Shown piece after piece: positions 1 to 8,040 of a DNA stretch of 64,000 nucleotides; positions within the stretch are counted from its first letter, which is position 1, and each line of letters starts with the position of its first letter. The stretch lies in contig NZ_CP023202.1 of the NCBI RefSeq assembly GCF_000220705.2, positions 2,170,001 through 2,234,000 of the forward strand. The letters run 5' to 3'. Both the position numbers and the translations under genes were made by a program. The DNA is from Streptomyces xinghaiensis S187. Lineage in GTDB: Bacteria > Actinomycetota > Actinomycetes > Streptomycetales > Streptomycetaceae. The notes beneath the pieces were generated by a model. That model made no database searches. It had not been told where the DNA came from and saw only the letters and a program-made list of their open reading frames with translations.

Positions 1-48
1 TACGACGCCCTGCGCGGCATCGAGGACGACAAGCTCAGGCTCTTCTGA
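1..48 (+). CDS. nucS: C-terminal end of mismatch endonuclease NucS/EndoMS (partial)
   Basis: Only the last fifteen codons are present, reading YDALRGIEDDKLRLF before TGA. This closely resembles the tail of actinobacterial NucS (the mycobacterial protein ends ...YDTMRGMDSGEYRLF), where the last residues dock on the replication sliding clamp. NucS/EndoMS cuts both strands at certain mismatches and replaces MutS/MutL in actinobacteria. The gene enters from the left and is convergent with the next gene across a strong hairpin. The call rests on fifteen residues, so it is good but not certain. Confidence 0.75.
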   Translation, partial: YDALRGIEDDKLRLF

Positions 49-101
49 GCCGACGCGCCCCGTCCCCGCCCCGCCCCCGGCTCCGCGGGTTCGGGGCCGT
101 A

Positions 102-126
102 CCGGGCCCCGCAGCCCGGGGCCCGG
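102..126. terminator. GC-rich hairpin between convergent genes
   Basis: A perfect 10-bp inverted repeat (CCGGGCCCCG / CGGGGCCCGG) with a 5-nt loop lies between the convergent nucS and ATPase genes. It has no T tract, as is usual for Streptomyces, and could terminate both transcripts. Confidence 0.6.
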
Positions 127-145
127 CCCCGCGCGGCACACGGCC

Positions 146-2881
146 TCAGATGACCGGGGTCTCCTCGCCGGTACCGGTCGTCCCGTCGGCCGAGGCCGAC
201 GTCGACGCGGACATCGGCGCCGTCCCGGAGGTGGAGGCCGACGACGTGCCGCCGCCGACCGGGGAGACGGGCGCGGGCTCGCTCGCCGTGTTGGTGGTGC
301 CGCCGCTCGCGGTCGGCGAGGGGCTGGTCGGCTCCTCGCCGGTCGGGTCGTCCGTCGGTTCCCCGGAGGGGGATTCCTCCGGGGGTTCGCTCGTGGGCGG
401 CTTCTTGGTGGGGGTCGAGTCCCCCGAGCCGCCGGTCGATCCGCCCGAGCTTCCCGATCCCCCGGAACCGCCGGAGGAGCCGCCCGTACCCGTCGTCCCG
501 GACGCGCTGGGGCCGTCGCTCTCCGAGGGGCCGCCCTCCCCCGAAGCACTGGGGTCCGGGCTCTCCGACGCCGGCGCGTCCGTTCCGGCCCGGCCGCTCT
601 CCACGGGCTCGGGGCCCCGGGTGGAGTCCTCCGTCGGCTCCTCGGCGGGGAGGCCGCCACCGCCGTCGTCCTCGTTGGCGGACTGCTCGGAGATGACCCG
701 GTCGGGCGGCCCGTCCTCGCCGCCGGAGGTGGCGCCGAGGGTCACCACGGTGCCCAGGACCGCGGTGAGCAGGGCCCCGGCGCTCACGGCGGCGATATTG
801 CGCCGGGCGCCCTTGAGCAGGGTGAGGGGGCGGCCGGGTCCCCGGCCGGAGCCCTTGGCGGTGCCGGGCCGGCCACCCGCTGCGGCACCCGCGCCGCCGG
901 CCACCAGCGCCGGCGTCACGGCCGTGGCACCGGTGTCCGGGGCCCGGCCGGCGGTGAGCGCGCCGAAGGCGCTGGTGACGGCACCGGGCGGGGTGGCGGA
1001 CTCCTCGGCGTGCGCGGCGGGGATCTCGTCGCCCGGCACCGCGCCGCCCGCCGTGTGGTCGAAACCGCCCGCCTTGTCCTCGACGAGGGCGAGCGCCCGG
1101 CGGCCCGAGACGGCACCGCGCCGGTCCGCGAGGACGCCGCGGAGCGCGATGGACGCCTCCAGCTCGGCGCGGGCCCGGTCGAGCTTGCCGGTGCAGAGCG
1201 CGAGTACGCCCAACTCGTGGTGGAAGTACGCCTCTTCGGCGACCTCCCCGGAGATCCTGGCGGCCTCCTGCCCGTGCCGCAGGGCGCGCTCCCAGGCGCT
1301 CCAGTTCAGCGCGGCGGCCAGCACGGGTGCGGCCGTGCAGGCCAGCAGGACGGCGGTGCTCGGGTGGCCGGGCTCCTCGCCGGAGACGAGGACGGCCATC
1401 GCCGCGAGCATGGCCTCGGACTCGGCGGCGGCCCGCTCGGGAAGGACGGACGGGTGGCCCGCCCACCAGGCGTAGTGCCGGCCGGCGAGGTGCGCCCGTT
1501 CCGCGGTGCCCTCCCCGTAGCCCGCGGCCTCCAGCTGGGTGGCGACACCGGACGCGAGGCGGTAGTGCCCGGCGACCGGGGTGACGAGGCCGCAGGCGAG
1601 GAGTTCACCGAGCGCGGCGTCGGCGTGGCTGTCACCGGCGAGCGCCGGGAGGTGGGCGTGGTGGGGGCAGTCGCCGCCGAGGGCGAGGGCCAGCCGCAGC
1701 GTCTCGCGGGCGGATTCGCTCAGCCGGGAGGCGAGCAGGGCGGCGGGCGCGGCGGCCTCGGCGAGGGTCGGCAGCGGTACGGCCGCCGCCGCGGCCTCGG
1801 TGCCCTCCGGGCCGCTGACGGTGTCCACGGCGGCCGGGCGGTCCTCGGCGCCCTCGGTGTGCGGCCCGTCCTCCGGGCCGGCGCCGCCGAAGACGTCCGG
1901 GTCGGCGCGCAGGGCGTCCCGCTGCCTGAGCAGGGCTCCGGCCTGGACGAAGCGGAGCGGCAGGCCCTCGGACTCGAACCACAGGTCTCCGGCCCAGGCC
2001 TCCTCGTCCTCCTCCAGCGGGCGGTCCACGACGTGCCGGAGCAGTTCGGTGCAGGCGCCGCGGCTGAGGCCGGGGAGGAACACCTCCTCGACATGCGCGT
2101 CGGCGGGCGGGGCGGCCACGTCGGGAGTGGCGGAGAAGAGGAAGGCGCACTCGGGCGTGGCGTCGAGCAGTTCGCCGAGCGCGGCGCCGCCGCACCCGAG
2201 GTCGTCGAGGACGATGACGGCGCCGATGCGGCGGACGTGGGCGAGCAGGTCCTCGCGGGCGGGCCGGTGGCCGGCGGCGTCGTACACCGCGTCGAAGAGG
2301 TCGTACAGCAGGTCCGAGGCGGTGCGGCCGTGGCCGGAGAGCCGGACGACCCCGTCCGGCGCGAGGTCGGTGCACTCCTCGGCCACGGCGTCCAGCAGGA
2401 CGGTGCGGCCGGAGCCGGAGGGGCCGGTGACGCGGACGGACCGGCCGCGGGCGAGGAGGCCGCGGAGCCGTATCCGCTCCTCGGCGCGCTCCAGCAGCGG
2501 GGTGGCGGAGACGGCGGGCACGGCCGGGGCGGCGGGCACCGGCGGCGGTGTGGCACGGCCGCGGCGGGCGCGCTCCGCCGGGGTGCGGCGGGCGGGGGCG
2601 GCGGGGCGCCGGTCCGGCGGGCAGGCCTCGACCTCGCTGCCGTCGAGCGGATTGACCGTCAGCAGGTACTCGCCGGCGGTCAGCGTGGTGGTGCGGACCG
2701 GCGTGGGGGTCGGGGCACCGGCGACCAGCTCGGAACGGGCGGCCTTGGCCGGGACGGGCAGCGCGGCCTCGCGCCGGTGGAACTCCGGAGGGCCGGGCGT
2801 GGACTCGGCGTCCTGCCGTGCGCCCGGACGGTCGTCGTGGTGGTGGCCGTGCTCGTCCGGCCCACGGTGGTTCGGGTCCAT
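146..2881 (-). CDS. membrane-anchored P-loop ATPase with long Ser/Thr/Pro-rich C-terminal tail
   Basis: A 911-residue protein starting MDPNHRGPDEHG. A Walker A motif GPSGSGRT is at about residues 150-157, with a Walker B-like stretch (VIVLDDLG) some 75 residues later, as in STAND/AAA-type ATPases of large actinobacterial regulators. Helical tetratricopeptide-like sequence follows at about 480-600. A single membrane segment (IAAVSAGALLTAVLGTVVTL) lies near residue 700, and the last 190 or so residues are low-complexity Ser/Gly/Pro/Thr with acidic patches, probably outside the cell. There is no LuxR-type HTH at the C-terminus, unlike LAL regulators. It lies just downstream of a STAS gene on the same strand. 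The ATPase fold is clear; its biological role is unknown. Confidence 0.8.
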   Translation of the reverse strand: MDPNHRGPDEHGHHHDDRPGARQDAESTPGPPEFHRREAALPVPAKAARSELVAGAPTPTPVRTTTLTAGEYLLTVNPLDGSEVEACPPDRRPAAPARRTPAERARRGRATPPPVPAAPAVPAVSATPLLERAEERIRLRGLLARGRSVRVTGPSGSGRTVLLDAVAEECTDLAPDGVVRLSGHGRTASDLLYDLFDAVYDAAGHRPAREDLLAHVRRIGAVIVLDDLGCGGAALGELLDATPECAFLFSATPDVAAPPADAHVEEVFLPGLSRGACTELLRHVVDRPLEEDEEAWAGDLWFESEGLPLRFVQAGALLRQRDALRADPDVFGGAGPEDGPHTEGAEDRPAAVDTVSGPEGTEAAAAAVPLPTLAEAAAPAALLASRLSESARETLRLALALGGDCPHHAHLPALAGDSHADAALGELLACGLVTPVAGHYRLASGVATQLEAAGYGEGTAERAHLAGRHYAWWAGHPSVLPERAAAESEAMLAAMAVLVSGEEPGHPSTAVLLACTAAPVLAAALNWSAWERALRHGQEAARISGEVAEEAYFHHELGVLALCTGKLDRARAELEASIALRGVLADRRGAVSGRRALALVEDKAGGFDHTAGGAVPGDEIPAAHAEESATPPGAVTSAFGALTAGRAPDTGATAVTPALVAGGAGAAAGGRPGTAKGSGRGPGRPLTLLKGARRNIAAVSAGALLTAVLGTVVTLGATSGGEDGPPDRVISEQSANEDDGGGGLPAEEPTEDSTRGPEPVESGRAGTDAPASESPDPSASGEGGPSESDGPSASGTTGTGGSSGGSGGSGSSGGSTGGSGDSTPTKKPPTSEPPEESPSGEPTDDPTGEEPTSPSPTASGGTTNTASEPAPVSPVGGGTSSASTSGTAPMSASTSASADGTTGTGEETPVI

Positions 2882-3258
2882 GGTGAAGCCCCCAGGTACG
2901 TCGCGTGCCGATGCTCTCCCGGCCGGTCACTCCCCCGGCGGGGGCCGGGGGGTGCCCCCAGCCGTCGCGTGGTCCGGGGGGCGTCGCGGAGTGTGGGATG
3001 CCGCGCGTCCCGCACTTTAGACGGTCGTACGGGCTCCGGGAAACAGCGGGAGGGCCTGCGAACGCGAACGTCATGTGTTTGTGAGGTAAAGCGGCAGTCG
3101 CACTGGTCACGGCAGTGCGCACGGGACCGCTCACGGCACCGCAGGGCACGGGGATTGCGGAGCGGGAATCCGGTGCGGAGGGGCGCGGGGGAAATGGGAG
3201 GGGGAGGCCCGGCGGGGGCGGAGGCGGCCGGGGAACCGGTTCCTCCGGGGGCGGGCGC
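2882..3258. other. intergenic region between STAS gene and P-loop ATPase gene
   Basis: 377 bp separating two minus-strand genes. I see no convincing reading frame with a ribosome binding site, only GC-rich hairpin-forming sequence near 2935-2960. It presumably holds the promoter and leader of the ATPase gene. Confidence 0.5.
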
Positions 3259-3582
3259 TCAGACCCGGGGCAGGGCCTCGGCGGCGAGGCCGCCCTCGAT
3301 GGCGAGGATGCGGTGCAGACGGGTGGCGACGAGGACCCGCTGCAGCTGCGGCGGCACACCGCGGAGCACGAGCCGCCGGCCGGCGCGGCCGGCCCGCCGG
3401 TGGACTCCCATGATCACGCCGAGTCCGGTGGCGTCCCAGGAGTCGAGTTCGCTGAGGTCCAGCATCAGGTCGCCGTGGCCGGAGTCCACCGCCGTATGCA
3501 GGGCCGCACGGGCGTCCGCCGCGCTGCGCACGTCGAGGCGGCCGCCGACGACCAGCTCGGCATGGTCGCCCCTGATATGCAT
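3259..3582 (-). CDS. STAS-domain anti-sigma factor antagonist
   Basis: A 107-residue single STAS domain starting MHIRGDHAELVVGGRLD. The conserved loop that carries the phosphorylatable residue of SpoIIAA/RsbV proteins is present as DSWDATGLGV: the usual DSSG is DATG, so Thr would be the phospho-acceptor. Such proteins bind an anti-sigma kinase when unphosphorylated and so free a sigma factor; no kinase or sigma factor gene is adjacent. Length matches the family. It is followed on the same strand, after 377 bp, by the P-loop ATPase gene. Confidence 0.85.
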   Translation of the reverse strand: MHIRGDHAELVVGGRLDVRSAADARAALHTAVDSGHGDLMLDLSELDSWDATGLGVIMGVHRRAGRAGRRLVLRGVPPQLQRVLVATRLHRILAIEGGLAAEALPRV

Positions 3583-3772
3583 ATGCGCTCCCGGATAGTG
3601 CTGCGGTGGCCTGTCGGAACGGCCCGGTCAAGATCTACAGAACTGACTACCTCTCAGGCAGCATAGTTGCCATCTGTAAGCGAACCGATACGGATTTCAC
3701 CCGGGTGGGTGATCCGGAGGTGCGCTTTCGCCGCGGAAGGTGTAGTACTCCGCGGGCATTTCCGCGCCGGGG

Positions 3773-3955
3773 TCACCGGCACCGGTCCCGCGGCGCGTCG
3801 CCGGCGGCGGTGACGGCGGTGACGGCCGTGTTGCGGAACTCCCGTACCGGCTTCCCTCGCCGGTCCCCGGCCATGCCCGTGTGCCGGTGTGACGCCGGGC
3901 GCCCGGCGCCGGCGGCGGGCACCGCGGCCGCGGTGACGACGGGGTGCTCTGCCAC
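3773..3955 (-). CDS. possible small protein, unknown function
   Basis: A 60-codon frame starting with GTG (GTG GCA GAG CAC) and preceded by a strong ribosome binding site (GAGGAGG, about 7 nt upstream). The product is rich in Ala and Arg with no recognisable domain or membrane segment. In GC-rich DNA a frame of this length can arise by chance, so the only real support is the ribosome binding site and the otherwise empty 640-bp gap (3583-4222). Conservation across Streptomyces would decide it. Confidence 0.3.
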   Translation of the reverse strand: MAEHPVVTAAAVPAAGAGRPASHRHTGMAGDRRGKPVREFRNTAVTAVTAAGDAPRDRCR

Positions 3956-4210
3956 TGTCCCGCCTCCTCACGCCTGCCCGTGCCGGTCCGTGCCGGCTCG
4001 GTCGCCGGCGGGAGCCGCGCCATCTCCCACTCGGGACCCTAGCGGCCGCCGGGGGCCGGTCGAAAGGCCAAGAGACGCGCATCACGTCTCACATGACGGA
4101 CCTCACACCACCGCGACACCACCGCGCGCACCGTGCTCCGGGGCACCCGGCGACCGCCGCCGGGCGGGCGGCGCGGGCCGCCCGGCACCGCGGGCCGCCC
4201 GGGGCGGCCT

Positions 4211-4223
4211 TAGGCTCGGGCCA
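4211..4223 (+). promoter_or_regulatory. -10 element of a probable leaderless transcript
   Basis: TAGGCT at 4211-4216 lies six bases before the ATG at 4223, the usual distance from a -10 box to the transcription start, and no Shine-Dalgarno sequence precedes the ATG. The mRNA probably begins at or next to the start codon, a common arrangement in Streptomyces. No clear -35 box is visible. Confidence 0.45.
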
Positions 4224-4795
4224 TGGTCAACCTCACCCGTATCTACACCCGTACCGGCGACGACGGCACCACCGCGCTGGGCGACATGAGCCGCACCGCG
4301 AAGACCGATCCGCGGATCGCCGCGTACGCCGACGCCAACGAGGCCAACGCCGTGATCGGCACGGCCATCGCCCTGGGCTCGCTGCCGGAGGAGGTCGTCA
4401 AGGTCCTGGTCCGCGTCCAGAACGACCTCTTCGACGTGGGCGCGGACCTCGCGACCCCGGTGGCCGAGAACCCCCAGTACCCGCCGCTGCGGGTGGAGCA
4501 GAGCTACATCGACAAGCTGGAGGCGGACTGCGACCGCTTCCTGGAGCAGCTGGAGAAGCTCCGCAGCTTCATCCTGCCCGGCGGTACGCCCGGTGCCGCG
4601 CTGCTCCACCAGGCGACCACGGTGGTGCGGCGGGCCGAGCGCTCGACGTGGGCGGCGCTGGAGGTGCACGGCGAGATCATGAACGCGCTGACGGCGACCT
4701 ACCTCAACCGCCTCTCCGACCTGCTGTTCATCCTGGCCCGGGTGGCCAACAAGGAGGTCGGGGACGTGCTGTGGGTGCCGGGCGGCGAGCGCTGA
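4223..4795 (+). CDS. PduO-type cob(I)alamin adenosyltransferase
   Basis: 190 residues beginning MVNLTRIYTRTGDDGTTALG, the glycine-rich ATP-binding N-terminus of PduO-type ATP:cob(I)alamin adenosyltransferases. Further family features are the DANEANAVIG segment and the late RRAERSTWAAL helix containing the active-site Arg/Glu region. The enzyme transfers the adenosyl group of ATP to cob(I)alamin, making coenzyme B12. Length equals the single-domain family. No cobalamin genes are adjacent, which is normal for this class. Confidence 0.93.
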   Translation: MVNLTRIYTRTGDDGTTALGDMSRTAKTDPRIAAYADANEANAVIGTAIALGSLPEEVVKVLVRVQNDLFDVGADLATPVAENPQYPPLRVEQSYIDKLEADCDRFLEQLEKLRSFILPGGTPGAALLHQATTVVRRAERSTWAALEVHGEIMNALTATYLNRLSDLLFILARVANKEVGDVLWVPGGER

Positions 4796-5072
4796 GGCAG
4801 CCCGGCCGGCGCGGCCCGCGGACCGGCGCCGCCGGTACGGCCGCGACCGCGCCGGGACGGCGCCCCGCCGGCCCGCGCCCGTCCCCGCGCCCGTCCCGCG
4901 CCCCGGCCCGGCCCGAACCGGCCCGTGGCGCGGGCCCGTTGCCGCCGTCCCGTGCATCGAAGGATGTAGCCGGACTCCTCCGGCGGGCGGACGACCTGCG
5001 CCTTCACCGCTCCTAGTCTGGAGACAGACGCCGGATGTCACAGACAGTCAAACCGGAGGAGAGCGGTCAACG

Positions 5073-5276
5073 ATGGCTTCATCCATGAAGAACCTGATCG
5101 AGGGCGCCATCACGTTCGTGGTGGGTCTGGCCCTGTGGCTGTTCACCGGGGACGTGGAGATCCCGGTGTTCACCCTCACCAAGGTCGGAGTGGTGCTGAT
5201 GTTCGTGGGCGGGGCGCTGCTCATCGTCGGCCTGTACCAGTCCGTCACCGGGTCCCGCACGGTCAAGGACACCTGA
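5073..5276 (+). CDS. small two-helix membrane protein (DUF5708-like)
   Basis: 67 residues starting MASSMKNLIEGAITFVVGLA, behind a GGAGGAGAG ribosome binding site. Two hydrophobic helices (about 10-26 and 36-55) are separated by a short acidic loop (TGDVEIPVFT), and the tail is polar. The pattern matches small Streptomyces membrane proteins annotated as DUF5708; that family name is from memory. Function is unknown. A hairpin follows the stop codon. Confidence 0.75.
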   Translation: MASSMKNLIEGAITFVVGLALWLFTGDVEIPVFTLTKVGVVLMFVGGALLIVGLYQSVTGSRTVKDT

Positions 5277-5281
5277 GCCCC

Positions 5282-5300
5282 GCCGCGGCCGGGCCGCGGC
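5282..5300 (+). terminator. hairpin after small membrane protein gene
   Basis: Perfect 8-bp inverted repeat GCCGCGGC / GCCGCGGC with a 3-nt loop, starting 6 bp after the TGA at 5274-5276. No T tract. Confidence 0.5.
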
Positions 5301-5369
5301 ATCCGAGGATGGCCGGGTCCGGTCCCGGTCCCGCTCCCCGGGCGGGCCGGACGTCACGAAGGGCGGAAC

Positions 5370-6050
5370 GTGATACGCGTCGTGGTGGTCGACGGCGAGG
5401 CGCTGGTCAGAACGGCTCTGCGGCAGATCCTGCAGTCCACCGACGGTATACGGGTGGTGGGCGAGGACGACGGCCGCGGCGCGGTCGCCATCGTGGCGGA
5501 GACCGCGCCCGATGTCCTGCTGCTGGGTGCCGGAGGGAGCGTGGGCGACGGGACGGCCGTGCTGCGGGGCGTGCGCGCCCTGCCCGCTCCGCCCGCCGTC
5601 GCCCTGCTCACACCGGCCGACACGGGCGAACGGATGGTCCACGCGCTGCGGGAGGGCGCGGCGGGCCTGCTGTTCCGGGACATCGCTCCGGCCACCCTCG
5701 TCGACGCGGTGCGCGTGGTGGCGGCGGGCGGCACCGTGCTGGCCCCGGCCGTCCGCGGCGCCGTCATCGACGAGTACCTCGGTCTCGGCGCCGCCGGTAC
5801 CGGCGCGGCGCCGGGCATGCCGGCCGCGGCCGGGCGGCTGACGTGCCGTGAGCGCGAGGTGCTGGCGCTGGTGGCCACCGGGCTGTCCAACGCGGAGATC
5901 GCCGCCTGTCTCGACCTGGGCACCGGCACGGTCAAGGACCATGTGAGCGCGCTGCGGCGGAAGCTCGGCGCGCGCAACCGGGTGACCGCCGCGGTCGCCG
6001 CCCACCGGCTGGGCCTCGTCCCGGCCCCCCAGAACGCCGTGAGCGCATGA
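5370..6050 (+). CDS. atypical NarL/FixJ-type response regulator with degenerate receiver
   Basis: 226 residues: a receiver-like domain (1-120) and a LuxR-type HTH (about 150-212: LTCREREVLALVATGLSNAEIAACL). The phosphorylation site is lost. The usual acidic pair near residue 9 reads VDGEA, the phospho-acceptor Asp is Gly (VLLLGAGG), and the conserved Lys is Arg (LLFRDIAP). It therefore should not take phosphate from a kinase in the ordinary way, and no kinase is adjacent. GTG start behind AAGGGCGGA. Another LuxR-type regulator with a degenerate receiver lies at the far side of the cluster (26316). It may be a cluster regulator or an older flanking gene. Confidence 0.85.
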   Translation: MIRVVVVDGEALVRTALRQILQSTDGIRVVGEDDGRGAVAIVAETAPDVLLLGAGGSVGDGTAVLRGVRALPAPPAVALLTPADTGERMVHALREGAAGLLFRDIAPATLVDAVRVVAAGGTVLAPAVRGAVIDEYLGLGAAGTGAAPGMPAAAGRLTCREREVLALVATGLSNAEIAACLDLGTGTVKDHVSALRRKLGARNRVTAAVAAHRLGLVPAPQNAVSA

Positions 6051-6145
6051 ACCCCCGCGTGCGCTCACGGCTTCCCCCCGGCCCCGCCCCCCGGGCCGCC
6101 CGGGAGGCCGGCTCGCGGTGATCCCCCGCGGGCCGGCCGGAACCT

Positions 6146-6193
6146 TTGACACAACATGACTCTGCACTCAAGATGGCGTGAAACAGTATGACT
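6146..6193. promoter_or_regulatory. TGACT repeat array E (upstream of first cluster gene)
   Basis: TTGACAC (6146), ATGACTC (6156) and ATGACTG (6188) on the plus strand. The first two are 10 bp apart and the third a further 32 bp, about three helical turns. The array points at the 6219 gene and ends 26 bp before its ATG. TTGACA could also serve as a -35 box. The same motif with the same pitch occurs in four other intergenic regions of the cluster. Confidence 0.6.
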
Positions 6194-6218
6194 GTCTTGG
6201 GCGAGCAAGGGGGACTTG

Positions 6219-6839
6219 ATGGCGGCCCGGATACATCGAACGGGAGACATACCGGCACGGATAGCGCTGGCTTCCACCGACCAGGAAGTACTGGCCACCG
6301 TGTCGAGGGCGACGGGGGAACCCCTGCTCGCCGGGGTGCCCGGGCTGCGGCGGACCGCCGGTGAGGCGGTGTCGGCCGTTCTGGAGGCGGCCTTCTCCTT
6401 AATCCCGGAGCCGCTGCGCTCCACCGCGCCGCTGTACGTGCTCTGCGACGACTACAGCGTCTTCGCGGCCCGCCGGCTCGTCGAGCGCTGCCACGACCGG
6501 GAACGGCGGCTCCGCCCCTCGGACTCCGTGCGGCCGGAGACCTCGGAGCTGGTACGGCCGTATCTGACCGCCGCCGGGCACCGGGGCAACTGCTATCTGC
6601 TGGCCGGTGTGCCGGCGCAGTCCGTGCTGCGGCTGGCCGCCACCGCCGACCACCCGGCGGCCGTGATCTGCGAGCCGGCCGTGCTGGCCGGTGACGACCC
6701 GCTGGCCCCGGGCTCGCTCGCGGTCGCCGCCGTCTGGGGCGCCGGCTCCCCGCCCGCCCTGCCGCCGGACACCGCCGCCACCCCCTCCGCGCTGCTCACC
6801 GCGCTGTCCTCGACCGAAAGGCAGTGGGCCCATGCGTGA
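6219..6839 (+). CDS. unknown cluster protein, coupled to a ketosynthase gene
   Basis: 206 residues from ATG at 6219, with AAGGGGG five to six bases upstream; a TTG one codon earlier is less well placed. It is soluble with no membrane segment, and I do not recognise a domain. Its stop overlaps the start of the next gene (ATGCGTGA at 6832-6839), so the two are translationally coupled and probably act together, as ketosynthase/chain-length-factor pairs do. Phrases such as VLCDDYSVFAARRL and GNCYLLAG are faintly like a reduced ketosynthase fold, but this is speculation. It is the first gene behind array E. Confidence 0.7.
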   Translation: MAARIHRTGDIPARIALASTDQEVLATVSRATGEPLLAGVPGLRRTAGEAVSAVLEAAFSLIPEPLRSTAPLYVLCDDYSVFAARRLVERCHDRERRLRPSDSVRPETSELVRPYLTAAGHRGNCYLLAGVPAQSVLRLAATADHPAAVICEPAVLAGDDPLAPGSLAVAAVWGAGSPPALPPDTAATPSALLTALSSTERQWAHA

Positions 6840-7944
6840 CGACATCGTCATCAGCGGCATCGGACTGCTCACGGCGTTCGGCCGCGGCACCGGCGCCTAC
6901 TGGCGCGGGCTCGTCGAGGGCCGCTCGGCCCTGGCCCCCGCGCGGCGCTTCGCGGCGGACTGCTACCGGGGCGAGGCCGTCGGGGAGATCTCCGGCTTCC
7001 CGGCCGACGGCCCGGCGCGCAAGCAGGCGTACACGCTGGCCGCCGCCGAGGACGCCCTGCGGTCCGCGGGCCTGGGGGCGCTGCCCGACCGCTCCCTGGT
7101 GGTCCTGGTCGGGCAGTCGCCGCTGCGCGGGGACGGCGGACTCCGCGAGGAGCAGGACGAGTTCATGGGCCCGGTGCCGGCCGGGGTGCTGGAGGGCGGG
7201 CACTCCGTGCACATCACCCAGGCCTGCGCCTCGACGGTCTTCGCGATCAGCCTGGGCCGGGACGCGCTGCGCTCGGGGGCGGCCACCACCGTCGTGGTGG
7301 CCGGCGGGACGGCGCTCAACCGCTACGAGTACGCCAGCATGGCCGTCGTCCGGGCCATCGACCGGACGGCGGCACGGCCGTTCGACACCGGGCGCGCGGG
7401 GATCTCCCTGGGCGAGGGGGGCGGCGCCATCGTCCTGGAGCACGGCAGCACGGCCCGCGCCCGGGGCCTGGCACCGGACACGGTGGTGGCCGGGGCCGCG
7501 TGCCGGGTCTCGGCGGGCAAGGCCGTCGCCTCGGACGCGGACGTGGTCGCCGGCTGCCTGCGCGACGCGCTGGACGACGCCGGGGTGGAGCACGCCGACT
7601 ACGTGCACGCGCACGCCACCGGCACCCCGCAGGGCGACGCGGCGGAGCTGCGGGCGATCGAGGAGGTCAGCGGCCGGACGGGCACGGCGTCCCTGCCGGT
7701 CAGCTCGCACAAGGGCGCGGTGGGGCATCTGCTGCACATCTCGGGGGTGCCCGCGGTGGCCGCCGCCGCCATGGCGCTGCGCACCGGGGTGGTGCCGCCG
7801 ACCCCGGGCCTGTCCGCGCCGGAGGAGACGCGCCGGGTGGTGCTGCCGCGGAGCGCGCTGCCGGTGCCGGGGATGGCGGCGGCGGTCGTCAACAGCTTCG
7901 GCTTCGGCGGCAACAACGCGTCCCTGGTGCTGCGCCGTTCCTGA
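6832..7944 (+). CDS. beta-ketoacyl synthase, complete catalytic triad
   Basis: 370 residues starting MRDDIVISGIGLLTAFG. The Cys-His-His triad is intact: Cys at about 132 (ITQACASTVF), His at about 260 (HAHATGTPQGD) and His at about 298 (GAVGHLLHISG). The C-terminal NSFGFGGNNASLVL signature is present. It is shorter than FabF (about 410) and more like ketosynthases of secondary pathways. It would condense malonyl-ACP with an acyl chain on the cluster ACP. It overlaps the preceding unknown gene by 8 nt. A second ketosynthase is at 15446-16822, so the pathway may use one for priming and one for elongation. Confidence 0.88.
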   Translation: MRDDIVISGIGLLTAFGRGTGAYWRGLVEGRSALAPARRFAADCYRGEAVGEISGFPADGPARKQAYTLAAAEDALRSAGLGALPDRSLVVLVGQSPLRGDGGLREEQDEFMGPVPAGVLEGGHSVHITQACASTVFAISLGRDALRSGAATTVVVAGGTALNRYEYASMAVVRAIDRTAARPFDTGRAGISLGEGGGAIVLEHGSTARARGLAPDTVVAGAACRVSAGKAVASDADVVAGCLRDALDDAGVEHADYVHAHATGTPQGDAAELRAIEEVSGRTGTASLPVSSHKGAVGHLLHISGVPAVAAAAMALRTGVVPPTPGLSAPEETRRVVLPRSALPVPGMAAAVVNSFGFGGNNASLVLRRS

Positions 7945-8040
7945 CGCGCCCGGCCCCGGCCCCGGCCCCGGCGCGGGCCGCCGGGGCCGGGAGATGCCGG
8001 GGCCGGCGCCGGGCGGTCCGCGCCGCTCGGCCGGCCCCGG
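7945..8040. terminator. GC-rich inverted-repeat region between convergent genes
   Basis: The 96 bp between the convergent ketosynthase and acyl-adenylating genes consist largely of CCCCGG/CCGGGG repeats able to form several overlapping hairpins. This is the likely terminator for both transcripts; no single stem stands out. Confidence 0.45.

Noticed and set aside
1010..3598. Long open frame on the plus strand opposite the P-loop ATPase and STAS genes
   Set aside because: It is the antisense shadow of genes with strong third-position GC; the translation is low-complexity Gly/Arg/Val with no domain, and no ribosome binding site supports it.
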